Of a DNA stretch of 32,305 nucleotides, positions 8,084 to 15,079 are shown one piece after another. Each line of letters begins with the position of its first letter. Within the stretch, counting starts at the first letter, position 1. The translations under genes were made by a program, and so were the position numbers. The stretch is from an uncultured bacterium (lineage in GTDB: Bacteria; Verrucomicrobiota; Kiritimatiellia; RFP12; UBA1067): NCBI GenBank assembly GCA_902763655.1, contig CACWSW010000011.1, forward strand, positions 1 through 32,305, given 5' to 3'. Below the pieces are notes generated by a model. That model did not search any database, was not told the origin of the DNA, and saw only the letters and a program-made list of their open reading frames with translations.

Positions 8084-9115
8084 TCACCGTCTCTTGTTTC
8101 GTGCGAGGAAATCGAGTTCGCTCATCACAACGCCCGTCCCCTCGGCCACCGCCGACAAGGGATCGTCCGCCAATGTCACGGGCAGTCCCGTCTCCTGAGC
8201 GAGGAGCTTGTCCAGCCCGCGCAACTGCGAACTGCCGCCTGAAAGCACGATTCCGCGGTCCACCAAATCAGCCGCAAGTTCAGGCGCGCAGTTCCCCAGC
8301 GTGTTGCGCACGGCGTCCACGATGTTGGAAACGGGTTCGTTGAGCGCGTCACGGATTTCCTCCGAAGAGATCGTCATCGTCTTCGGCAATCCCGACACAA
8401 TGTCTCGCCCGCGCACCTCCATGGTCTGTTCCTGACCCGTCGGGTACGCGGACCCTATCGTCATCTTGATCGACTCGGCGGTGCGTTCGCCAATCAGCAG
8501 ATTGTAGACGCGCCTCATGTGGTTCACGATGCACACGTCCATGGCGTCACCCGCCGAACGGACGCTACGCGAATGAACGATGCCGGCAAGCGAGATGATC
8601 GCCACCTCGCACGTGCCGCCGCCGATATCCACAATCATGCTGCCCGCCGGCTCTGATACCGGCAGGCCAACCCCGATCGCCGCCGCCATGGGCTCCTCGA
8701 CCAGGAAAACCTCTCCTACCCCGGCCGCATGCGCCGCGTCCTCCACCGCGCGCTTCTCGACCTCCGTGATGTCGCCGGGCACGGCGATCACAACTCGCGG
8801 CTTGGCGTACTTGCTCCAGAACCGCTTAGGGCAGACCTTGTTGATGAAATAGCTGAGCATCGCCTCCGTGATGTCGAAGTCGGCTATGACGCCGCTCTTC
8901 ATCGGGCGGATGGCCATGATGTTTCCAGGCGTTCTGCCAAGCATGCGCTTCGCCTCGTCGCCCACAGCGAGCACGCGCTTCGACCCCTCCTCAATCGCGA
9001 CAACGGACGGCTCTCGCAGCACGATTCCCCTGTCCTTCGCGTACACGAGGGAGTTCGCCGTGCCGAGATCGATACCGATATCGGTGGAAAAGAGTCCTCT
9101 GAATTTGGAAAACAT
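8084..9115 (-). CDS. mreB: Actin-like cell-shape protein MreB
   Basis: 343 residues, the usual length. Actin-fold ATP-binding motifs are all present: phosphate-1 DIGIDLGTANS at 12-22, phosphate-2 DIGGGTCEVAI, and adenosine motif GIVLSGGSSQLRG near the C-terminus; EEPMAAAIGVGLP is also typical. It polymerises on the inner face of the membrane and guides side-wall synthesis. The start at MFSKFRGLFS is the standard MreB start. It is the first gene of the mreBCD-mrdA-rodA unit and has a strong promoter directly against its start codon, with no ribosome-binding site between. Confidence 0.98.
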   Translation of the reverse strand: MFSKFRGLFSTDIGIDLGTANSLVYAKDRGIVLREPSVVAIEEGSKRVLAVGDEAKRMLGRTPGNIMAIRPMKSGVIADFDITEAMLSYFINKVCPKRFWSKYAKPRVVIAVPGDITEVEKRAVEDAAHAAGVGEVFLVEEPMAAAIGVGLPVSEPAGSMIVDIGGGTCEVAIISLAGIVHSRSVRSAGDAMDVCIVNHMRRVYNLLIGERTAESIKMTIGSAYPTGQEQTMEVRGRDIVSGLPKTMTISSEEIRDALNEPVSNIVDAVRNTLGNCAPELAADLVDRGIVLSGGSSQLRGLDKLLAQETGLPVTLADDPLSAVAEGTGVVMSELDFLARNKRR

Positions 9116-9170
9116 GCCGCTATTATAACCGAACGCGGCGGAAAGCGCAATACCACGAAAAAATAATTTT
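9116..9170 (-). promoter_or_regulatory. mreB promoter with UP-like element; predicts a leaderless mRNA
   Basis: On the minus strand: TTGCGC (9150-9145), 17 bases, then a perfect TATAAT (9127-9122), six bases AGCGGC, then the ATG. By normal spacing the first transcribed base would be the A of ATG. About 10 bases upstream of the -35 is AAAATTATTTT (9170-9160), which fits the UP-element core AAAWWTWTTTT with a 2-base offset. There is no Shine-Dalgarno sequence. Confidence 0.75.
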
Positions 9171-9178
9171 CGCGGAAT

Positions 9179-9793
9179 TCAGCGCGCAAACGTGGCCGCG
9201 CGGGTCTTGAGGGTCGCGCGGGAGCCCTCGAACTCGACGACATGCGCGCAGCAGTTGGGCTGCGGCCCCTCCCAGAAGCCGGATAGCGGCAACCCCGCCA
9301 CAAGCCGCAGCACCGTGCGCAGCACGCCGCCGTGCGCAACCACGAGAACGCGCGAGGCCGTGCCCGAGAGAGGAACAAGGACCTCGTCCATGAATTCGCG
9401 CACGCGCACAGCCACCGCATCGAACGGTTCGGCGCCGTCCCGGGCCACGTAAGCGGGAGGATCCATGAAGCATGCACGTATGTTGTCGTCGGAGAAAAGC
9501 CCCTCCCCGTAACGCGTACCCTCGTACGGACCGAAGGATATCTCGCGCAGCCGGCTATCGACCACCGGCTCCAGGCCTAGTCCAGCACCTATGATCTGCG
9601 CAGTATGCAGAGCGCGCCGATACGGACTTGAATATAGCCGGTCGAAGGAAAGTCCTGCGGCAATCATGCCGTCGCGCGTGGCCTCGGCGAGTCGCACGCC
9701 CTCATCCGTGAGGTCGGTCCACTCCGTGGAGCCCTGGATCCGCCGCTCCCGGTTCCACTCCGTCTCCCCATGCCTCAGGAAATATGCCTCCAT
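9179..9793 (-). CDS. Histidine phosphatase (phosphoglycerate-mutase-like) family protein
   Basis: 204 residues. Phospho-acceptor motif LRHGETEWN at residues 5-13, YSSPYRRALHTA in the middle and the second catalytic histidine in VVAHGGVLR. It also has the RLREISFGPYEG segment common to the cobC/gpmB-like branch. The reaction is phosphomonoester hydrolysis through a phosphohistidine; the substrate cannot be told from sequence, and there are no cobalamin genes near. I chose the ATG at 9793, behind GGTGGG; a GTG six codons upstream has no such site. It precedes mreB by 63 bases, but mreB has its own promoter. Confidence 0.87.
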   Translation of the reverse strand: MEAYFLRHGETEWNRERRIQGSTEWTDLTDEGVRLAEATRDGMIAAGLSFDRLYSSPYRRALHTAQIIGAGLGLEPVVDSRLREISFGPYEGTRYGEGLFSDDNIRACFMDPPAYVARDGAEPFDAVAVRVREFMDEVLVPLSGTASRVLVVAHGGVLRTVLRLVAGLPLSGFWEGPQPNCCAHVVEFEGSRATLKTRAATFAR

Positions 9794-9822
9794 ACACCCA
9801 CCAATCGACACCTACTTGACCA

Positions 9823-9945
9823 AGTGTTGCCAATATCCAATGTTGCCATTCTCATTTCTCAATTTCCATTGGTAACTGGCAACATTGACAATTGGCAACA
9901 CTTACACATTGGCAACACTTACACATTGGCAACATTCTCCAAGTT
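9823..9945. repeat. Word repeat TTGGCAACACTTACACA and inverted relatives
   Basis: A 17-base unit TTGGCAACACTTACACA occurs at 9892-9908 and 9909-9925 and begins again at 9926-9934. The opposite orientation (TGTTGCCAAT, TGTTGCCA) lies at 9825-9834 and 9841-9848, so the two sides can pair. It lies in the 293-base gap between signal peptidase and the phosphatase; no reading frame of note is seen there. Confidence 0.8.
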
Positions 9946-9950
9946 CTTTG

Positions 9951-10082
9951 GGAAACAACAGAAACAACTTGTAAAAACAACATCTTCTTTCTCGCCGCGT
10001 AACCGCGCGGCGCTTTTGAAACCGGGCGCAGTTGCGCCCAGATAACAAAAGTTGTTTTTACAAGTTGTCATGGTTGTTTCCA
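9951..10082. repeat. 132-base nested palindrome downstream of signal peptidase
   Basis: Outer arms 9951-9959 and 10074-10082 (GGAAACAAC / GTTGTTTCC) and inner arms 9964-9981 and 10051-10068 (18 of 18 complementary). Inside are two GC-rich hairpins: CGCCGCG/CGCGGCG (9993-9999 with 10006-10012) and GGGCGCA/TGCGCCC (10024-10030 with 10033-10039). The whole can fold as a stem carrying two hairpin heads. It starts four bases after the signal peptidase stop and may act as a 3' stabiliser or terminator, or be a small non-coding mobile element. Confidence 0.75.
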
Positions 10083-10086
10083 CTAA

Positions 10087-11349
10087 TCACTCAATCGGCC
10101 CCCACCTGTGGTTAATGACCGGCCAAAACACTCCGCCGGCGATGCCGCGCAGGTTCGCGGCGGGGACAGGCCCCCAGTAGCGGCTGTCGTAGCTGGACGG
10201 AGAGTTGTCGCCGCATGCGTAGTACTCGTCCGGCCCCAGCTTCACCTCGTCGCCTTCAGAGGCGATAGTGCGCCCGGGCATAGAGTAGTCGGCCCGCTCG
10301 CTCGGACGGTAACCCGCGTACGGATATTCCTTCTCGTGCCACTTCTCGCGGTTCTGTATCTGGCGGATGCGAAGAGGCTCCATCGGCACCTTGCCGTCCA
10401 CCACCAGATGCCCGTCCTTTATCGTCAGCGTCTCGCCGGGCGTGCCGGTCATGCGCTTGATATAGTGGGTTCCCTGCTGGAGTCCCTTGATGCCCGTAGT
10501 GGAGAAGATCATCACGTCGCCCCTGCGCGGGTGGCGGAAGTTCCATAGCCAGCGGTTGACGAAGAGGAAGTCTCCCGTCACCACCTTGCCGCTCCAGAGC
10601 GACTGCCCTGCGCTTACGACGCTGCCGTGCGTAAGGCCGTTCGGGAGGGCGAACGTCTGCTGACGGTACGGTCCGTCTCCGGTCTCGTGCGGATGCAGCA
10701 CGTCGGTGGGCACCAGCATCTGCTTGCTGGTACGGCCGGTCAGGCCGTTCACGACGCGCATGTCGTAGTGGCCGGTGTTGGTTGGACGGAACTGGAGCGT
10801 GCCGCTGAACGGCGCCTGGAAGTGCTCGTACATCTCGCCAGTCGCAATCCACTTCAGCCATTTGAGCGGCGTCTTGTCGAAGAAGTCCGCCTCCTTGGGC
10901 GAGCAGGATATGGAATGGTTGCCGTAGAGCGTGGGCTGCATCGAGCCGGTGGGGATGTTGAACGGCTCGTAGAAGTAGGCGCGAAACGCCATCGCCACCG
11001 AGATCGACACCACCAGGATGTCCAGCCACTCGCGTCCGGCCGCCCAGCTCTTAGGCGGATCGAGGTACTCCAGCAGGCTCTTGCATTCCGCCACGTCATT
11101 CGCCGCGTATGCCGCGCGCAGGTCGTTCATCCGCACGGCGAACTCGCCGCCGTCGCGGTAGGCAGGCAGATCCTCGTACGAGAGGATGAACGTCTGCGCC
11201 GCGCCAAGCACGAGCTTCCGCTCCTTCTTCTGGCGCGCTTTCGAGGAGAACGGCACCGTGCCCCACATCAGGGACCAGAGGCACCAAAGCACGAAGAACA
11301 CCCCGAAGAGCGTAACCGCCGCGAACAGGAAATCAGATGAGAACGACAT
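10087..11349 (-). CDS. lepB: Signal peptidase I
   Basis: 420 residues, an inner-membrane serine protease that removes signal peptides from exported proteins. Two N-terminal membrane segments (about 8-30 and 108-125). Catalytic serine in FNIPTGSMQPTLYG (Ser136) and general-base lysine in HYIKRMTGTPGETL (Lys298), followed by GDNSPSSYDSRYWGPVP, the C-terminal family box. About 160 residues separate Ser and Lys, far more than in small Gram-positive enzymes, giving an enlarged periplasmic domain. A cytoplasmic stretch of about 70 residues lies between the membrane segments. The ATG follows AAGGAACAAGC. It lies 55 bases after the GH92 gene; that gap holds a weak TAGTTGRT-like word repeat. Confidence 0.95.
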   Translation of the reverse strand: MSFSSDFLFAAVTLFGVFFVLWCLWSLMWGTVPFSSKARQKKERKLVLGAAQTFILSYEDLPAYRDGGEFAVRMNDLRAAYAANDVAECKSLLEYLDPPKSWAAGREWLDILVVSISVAMAFRAYFYEPFNIPTGSMQPTLYGNHSISCSPKEADFFDKTPLKWLKWIATGEMYEHFQAPFSGTLQFRPTNTGHYDMRVVNGLTGRTSKQMLVPTDVLHPHETGDGPYRQQTFALPNGLTHGSVVSAGQSLWSGKVVTGDFLFVNRWLWNFRHPRRGDVMIFSTTGIKGLQQGTHYIKRMTGTPGETLTIKDGHLVVDGKVPMEPLRIRQIQNREKWHEKEYPYAGYRPSERADYSMPGRTIASEGDEVKLGPDEYYACGDNSPSSYDSRYWGPVPAANLRGIAGGVFWPVINHRWGPIE

Positions 11350-11404
11350 GCTTGTTCCTTAAGTTGGTAGTTGATAGATGTTAGTTGGTGGCAGCAATGG
11401 GATG

Positions 11405-13660
11405 TTAGCGTGGAGAGGACGACATCTCGAACACGAGCTCGCCGCCGGCCATGATGTCGGCATGCTTCAGGATGAACGAGCCCAACGGCTTGCCGTTCAG
11501 CGTCACGGACTTCACGTACTTGTTCTCCTTCGAGAAGTTCTTCGCGACGATGGTGAACGTGCGGTCACGCGGGACGCGTGACCCTACCGTCTTTGCGGTC
11601 GCAACAAGTTGCGACCCTCCCGCCGCCCCCCCGTTCCCCATTCCCCGTTCCCCGTTCCCCAAGCGAAGCGCCACCTTCGGCACCTGCGGCGCGCCGATGA
11701 CGTAGTCGCCGCCGCACGGGTTGAACGGATAGAAGCCCATCGCGCTGAACACGTACCACGCGCTCATCTGCCCGCAGTCGTCGTTGCCGCAGAGGCCGTC
11801 CGGCTTCGGCAGGTAGAACTTGTCGAACACTTCGCGCACAACCTCGGCCGTGCGGTCGGGACGGCCAGCGAACTGATAGAAGTAGGCCACATGGTGGCTA
11901 GGCTCGTTGCCGTGCGCGTACTGCCCGATGAGGCCCGTCACGTCCAGCACGAATCCCGCGCCCTCCGTCTTTTGCGGCTGCGTGAAAAGGGAATCGAGCT
12001 TCTTCACGAACTCATCTCTGCCGCCCATCGCGGCGATGAAGCCCATTGGATCCTGCATCACGTGCCACGTGTACTGGAAGGCGTTTCCCTCGGTGAAGTC
12101 GTTGGCCGTGCCGGCGCCGTGCCCGAGCCTGAACGGGTCGAACGGATCGCGCCAGTTGCCCTTCGTGTCGCGCCCGCGCACGAAGCCGATCGTGCGATCG
12201 AGCACGTTGGACCAGTTGCCGGCGCGCTTCGAGAAGAACGCCGCGTCCTCCGTCTTGCCGAGCGCGGCGGCGAACTGCGCCGCGCACCAGTCGTCGTAGG
12301 CGCACTCCAACGTGCGCGAAACGCTCTCGCCCTTGATCTCGTCGAACGGATAGTAGCCGTACTTGTCGAGCAGGTCCCAGCGCTCCTTGCGGCGGTGGTC
12401 GTGCTTGACGGTGAGCGAGTCCTTCACCTGCGCGTAGGCCGCCTCCCAATCGACGGTCGCGCAGGAGCGCGACCCTCCCGCATGGGACTTGAGGAACCAG
12501 TCGACGATCGCGGGGACCGAGTGCGTGCCGATCATGCACTGGTTGTCCTTGCCCCAGAGCGTCCACACTGGCAGGAATCCCGTGCGGCGCCCCTGCTCGA
12601 GCATGGAGTTGACGAACCCGTCCACCTGCTCCGGCACGAGGATCGTGTAGAGCGGATGCGCGGCGCGGAACGTGTCCCAGCACGAGAACGTGGAGTGGAA
12701 CGGCGTCGCGCCGACGTCCGCCAGGTTGTTCGGCTGGATGTAGAGGTGGTAGAGCGCGGTGTAGAAGCTCGTCTTCTGCGCGGCGTCGCCTCCCACGGCC
12801 ACGCGGCCCAGCACCTTGTTCCACGCGGCCGTCGCCTTCGCGCGAACGTCCGCGAAATCCCACGAGGGAATCTCGACGGTGAGGTTCTTCCACGCGGACT
12901 CCACGCCGTTCTCGGCGGAGAGCCCGACCTTCACCATGAGCGTGCCGCCCTCAGGCACGTCGAACGTGAACACGTAGCGCGGCGCCTTCTCCGCGGGATG
13001 GCGCGGCGGAAGCTTGGTGACGGACGCGAACGGCCGGTCGAACTGCACGGCGAACGCGTATGTGCGATCCACCCAGCATCGGCGGCGAACCGTTCCTGCG
13101 ATGCCCGTCCGGCCGTCCAGGCGCACGTCGCTCGCGAGGATCTGCTTGAACGCGTCGCCGCCGATGCCGTACTGGCAGTCGACGAGGAGCTTGGCTGAGC
13201 CGCCCTTTCCGTAGACGAAGCGGTAGATGGACGCGTGGTGCGTCGCCGTCACCTCGGCCTGCACGCCGAAGTCGTCGAGCGTGACGGCGTAGTAGCCGGG
13301 CTTCGCGGTCTCGGTCTCTTTCCTGAACACGCTGCGGAAATCGTTCGTGCCGCCGGTTCCGGTGAACGGCTGGAGCCGCACGTCGCCGAGGTCGGGCACG
13401 CCCGTCCCGCTGATGTGCGTCTGGGAGAAGCCCATGATCGACGGATCCTCGTAGCGGTAGCCTCCGCAGTAGTTCCATCCCTTGTTGCCGGTGTCCGCAC
13501 CGGCCTGCACGAGGCCGAACGGGACGCACGCCGCCGGCGTGCAGTGGCCGTTGTCTGTGCATCCGATGAACGGGTTCACCCAGTCGGCCGGCGTCTCCTG
13601 CGCCATGCCGGCAAGGCCCAGCGCGAACGCCGCCAGAATTCCGATTCCGATCTGCTTCAT
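11405..13660 (-). CDS. GH92 family alpha-mannosidase, secreted
   Basis: 751 residues. Signal peptide MKQIGIGILAAFALGLAGMAQ, so periplasmic or outer surface. Family landmarks in order: TDNGHCTPAACVPFGLVQAG, GYRYEDPSIMGFSQTHISGTG, TFSCWDTFRAAHPLYTI, EGNAFQYTWHVMQDPMGF, HGNEPSHHVAYFYQFAGRP, GNDDCGQMSAWYVFSAMGFYPFNP and YVIGAPQVPKV. GH92 enzymes are calcium-dependent exo-alpha-mannosidases acting on N-glycans and similar mannosides; linkage preference cannot be predicted here. I start at 13660 (behind AAAGGAAC); the open frame to 13765 only translates an inverted repeat. Residues about 671-699 are a 29-residue insertion of repeat DNA between LRLGNG and RTFTIVAKN, which are adjacent in a normal family member. 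A second small repeat (AGGSRSCAT) is coded at 12455-12481. Confidence 0.93.
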   Translation of the reverse strand: MKQIGIGILAAFALGLAGMAQETPADWVNPFIGCTDNGHCTPAACVPFGLVQAGADTGNKGWNYCGGYRYEDPSIMGFSQTHISGTGVPDLGDVRLQPFTGTGGTNDFRSVFRKETETAKPGYYAVTLDDFGVQAEVTATHHASIYRFVYGKGGSAKLLVDCQYGIGGDAFKQILASDVRLDGRTGIAGTVRRRCWVDRTYAFAVQFDRPFASVTKLPPRHPAEKAPRYVFTFDVPEGGTLMVKVGLSAENGVESAWKNLTVEIPSWDFADVRAKATAAWNKVLGRVAVGGDAAQKTSFYTALYHLYIQPNNLADVGATPFHSTFSCWDTFRAAHPLYTILVPEQVDGFVNSMLEQGRRTGFLPVWTLWGKDNQCMIGTHSVPAIVDWFLKSHAGGSRSCATVDWEAAYAQVKDSLTVKHDHRRKERWDLLDKYGYYPFDEIKGESVSRTLECAYDDWCAAQFAAALGKTEDAAFFSKRAGNWSNVLDRTIGFVRGRDTKGNWRDPFDPFRLGHGAGTANDFTEGNAFQYTWHVMQDPMGFIAAMGGRDEFVKKLDSLFTQPQKTEGAGFVLDVTGLIGQYAHGNEPSHHVAYFYQFAGRPDRTAEVVREVFDKFYLPKPDGLCGNDDCGQMSAWYVFSAMGFYPFNPCGGDYVIGAPQVPKVALRLGNGERGMGNGGAAGGSQLVATAKTVGSRVPRDRTFTIVAKNFSKENKYVKSVTLNGKPLGSFILKHADIMAGGELVFEMSSSPR
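11563..11650. repeat. Composite repeat inserted in frame in the GH92 gene
   Basis: Three modules in a row: palindrome GGTCACGCG-GGA-CGCGTGACC (11563-11583), palindrome GGTCGCAAC-AA-GTTGCGACC (11597-11616) followed by CTCCCGCC, and the word repeat GTTCCCCATTCCCC (about 11631-11660). Together they match an extra 29 residues in an otherwise conserved C-terminal region, with the frame kept. Confidence 0.75.
12455..12481. repeat. GGTCGC palindrome with CTCCCGC flank, second copy in GH92 gene
   Basis: GGTCGCGC-AGGA-GCGCGACC followed by CTCCCGC. It has the same outer arms and flank as the copy at 11597-11623, but the inner arm bases differ on both sides so that pairing is kept. It is read in frame as AGGSRSCAT. 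Confidence 0.65.
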
Positions 13661-13676
13661 CTCTTCTGTTCCTTTC

Positions 13677-13682
13677 TTTATA
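13677..13682 (-). promoter_or_regulatory. Possible -10 element of the GH92 gene
   Basis: TATAAA on the minus strand, just outside the inverted repeat and 16 bases before the GH92 ATG, with AAAGGA in between. No convincing -35 is seen because the upstream bases belong to the repeat. Confidence 0.3.
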
Positions 13683-13760
13683 CCACGAAATACACGAAAC
13701 ACACGAAAGTGTTGCCTCGCACAGATCAGACTTTTCGTGTATTTCGTGTGTTTCGTGGTT
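13682..13760. repeat. Inverted word repeat CACGAAAYA between obg and GH92
   Basis: Left arm CCACGAAATACACGAAAC followed by ACACGAAAG; right arm CTTTTCGTGTATTTCGTG followed by TGTTTCGTGG. The arms are about 28 bases with two mismatches, loop about 21 bases. It lies between two genes on the same strand, 27 bases after the obg stop. It is the DNA behind the 'HTKYTK...FRVFRVFRG' peptides that appear in spuriously extended frames. Confidence 0.85.
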
Positions 13761-13786
13761 TGCATGACGGGGGGGATGGGTTCAAG

Positions 13787-14995
13787 TCAGTGGATGTTGC
13801 CGCGCGAGGGATGCGACTTCTTCTTCGGCGCGTCGAGCTTCAGGAAGGTTGCGAACCTCAGCGCCTCGGCGGGAATCTCGTCGCCTGTCGTGTCCGGCAT
13901 CTCGTGGAGCGGTGGTGGCGGCTCCTCGAGGTGCTGGTGCGCGCGCGGCTTCGGGTTCACGAGCCGGCGCAGCTCGGCGCGGAACGCGTCCATGCCCACG
14001 GGACCGGCGTAGCCCTTCAGGTCGGCGTACTCGCGCAGGTCCTTCAGCGACGGCTCGCACGAGAGCGCGATGGGCGATTCGCCCGTCTCGCGCACGAACC
14101 TTGCGAGGTTCTTGCGCGCGGCCGCGCGGTCCATCTTGTTAGCCACCACAAGGCGCGGACGCTCCGCCAGCTCGGGACTGTACGCGGCGATCTCCTTCTC
14201 CAGCACCTTGAAGTCGTCCCAGGGCTTGCGGTTGTCCGTGCCGGCCATGTCGATGACGTACACGAGCACGCGCGAGCGCTCGAGGTGCTTCAGGAAAGCG
14301 AGCCCGAGGCCCACGCCGTCCGACGCGCCTTCGATGATGCCCGGCACGTCCGCGATGCGGATCTGCGCGTAGTCCTCGCACGTCATCGTACCGACGATCG
14401 GGTTGAGCGTGGTAAACGGATAGGAGGCGATCTTCGGCGTGGCGCTCGAGACTGCCGTGATAAGCGAGCTCTTGCCGGCGTTGGGGAAACCAAGGAGGCC
14501 TGCGTCCGCTATCGTCTTCAGCTCCAGCTTAAGGCGCATCTCCTCCGCAGGGCCGCCGGCCGTATGCTCCGTTGGGGCCTGGTTGACTGCGCTCTTGAAG
14601 TGGACGTTCCCGTAGCCGCCTGCGCCACCCTTCGCGATTACGACGCGCTGGCCAGGAGACGTGATGTCGGCCACGAGGAGACCGGTCTCGGCGTCCGTGG
14701 CGAGCGTGCCGCACGGCACGTCAACCACAAGGTCCTTCCCGCGCCGACCGAAGCAGCGCCCGCCGGAGCCGGGCACACCATCCTCCGCGAATAGGCGCGG
14801 CTCGAAGAAGAGGGAGATGAGCGAGTTGACGTGCGTGGAGCCGCGCAGCACCACGTCGCCGCCGCGGCCGCCGTCGCCGCCGTCCGGACCGCCGAACGGC
14901 ACCAGCGCCTCGCGCCGGAACGATGCCGCGCCATCGCCCCCCTTGCCGGAGCGCACCTGCACCTCGACCTGGTCTATGAACGATCTTGTCTTCAT
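13787..14995 (-). CDS. obg: GTPase Obg/CgtA
   Basis: 402 residues, ribosome-assembly and stress-linked GTPase. The glycine-rich Obg fold is at 1-160 (SGKGGDGAASFRREALVPFGG, then GGDGGRGGDVVLRG). The G domain has Walker A GFPNAGKSS at 169-177, switch-region TTLNP, DVPG at 216-219, NKMD at 286-289, and a G5-like ALSCEPS near 310. The C-terminal about 70 residues are basic and proline-rich, without a clear OCT domain. No ribosomal-protein L21/L27 genes are adjacent. The start MKTRSFIDQV is the usual position. A -10 element TATACT ends 11 bases before the ATG. Confidence 0.97.
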   Translation of the reverse strand: MKTRSFIDQVEVQVRSGKGGDGAASFRREALVPFGGPDGGDGGRGGDVVLRGSTHVNSLISLFFEPRLFAEDGVPGSGGRCFGRRGKDLVVDVPCGTLATDAETGLLVADITSPGQRVVIAKGGAGGYGNVHFKSAVNQAPTEHTAGGPAEEMRLKLELKTIADAGLLGFPNAGKSSLITAVSSATPKIASYPFTTLNPIVGTMTCEDYAQIRIADVPGIIEGASDGVGLGLAFLKHLERSRVLVYVIDMAGTDNRKPWDDFKVLEKEIAAYSPELAERPRLVVANKMDRAAARKNLARFVRETGESPIALSCEPSLKDLREYADLKGYAGPVGMDAFRAELRRLVNPKPRAHQHLEEPPPPLHEMPDTTGDEIPAEALRFATFLKLDAPKKKSHPSRGNIH

Positions 14996-15006
14996 GGTTT
15001 TCGCCT

Positions 15007-15012
15007 AGTATA
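15007..15012 (-). promoter_or_regulatory. obg promoter -10 element
   Basis: TATACT on the minus strand with 11 bases (AGGCGAAAACC) to the ATG, so a leader of about five bases is predicted. The -35 (TGGAAC at 17 bases) is weak. It is divergent from the pilin promoter in the 84-base gap. Confidence 0.5.
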
Positions 15013-15043
15013 TCAGATTCTCGCGCCTCGTTCCACTTTGCGC

Positions 15044-15072
15044 TTGCATTGCGGCGGAGAATCGTGGATAAT
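15044..15072 (+). promoter_or_regulatory. Promoter of the plus-strand pilin-like gene
   Basis: TTGCAT (15044-15049), 17 bases, GATAAT (15067-15072), then 7 bases to the ATG at 15080. No ribosome-binding site is present. The expected start of transcription is at or one base before the ATG. Confidence 0.6.
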
Positions 15073-15079
15073 ACGTGCC

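Noticed and set aside
9158-9178. Intrinsic terminator after the histidine phosphatase gene
   Set aside because: The possible stem is CGAAAA/TTTTCG only, without GC core or T-run; it is better read as an UP-like element of the mreB promoter.
9199-9230. Third copy of the GGTCGC/CTCCCGC palindrome in the histidine phosphatase gene
   Set aside because: Only GAGGGTCGCGC is shared; the second arm is missing, so chance similarity in GC-rich coding sequence is likely.
9823-9945. Possible CRISPR array
   Set aside because: Repeats are 17 bases, directly abutting, without unique spacers, and no cas gene is near.
9951-10082. Integron attC site
   Set aside because: It is an imperfect palindrome with AAC/GTT-like ends, but it has two inner hairpins, no integrase and no gene-cassette neighbours.
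11609-14794. Two long plus-strand open frames opposite GH92 and obg
   Set aside because: Both are shadows of well-supported minus-strand genes; they translate repeat DNA between the genes as well.
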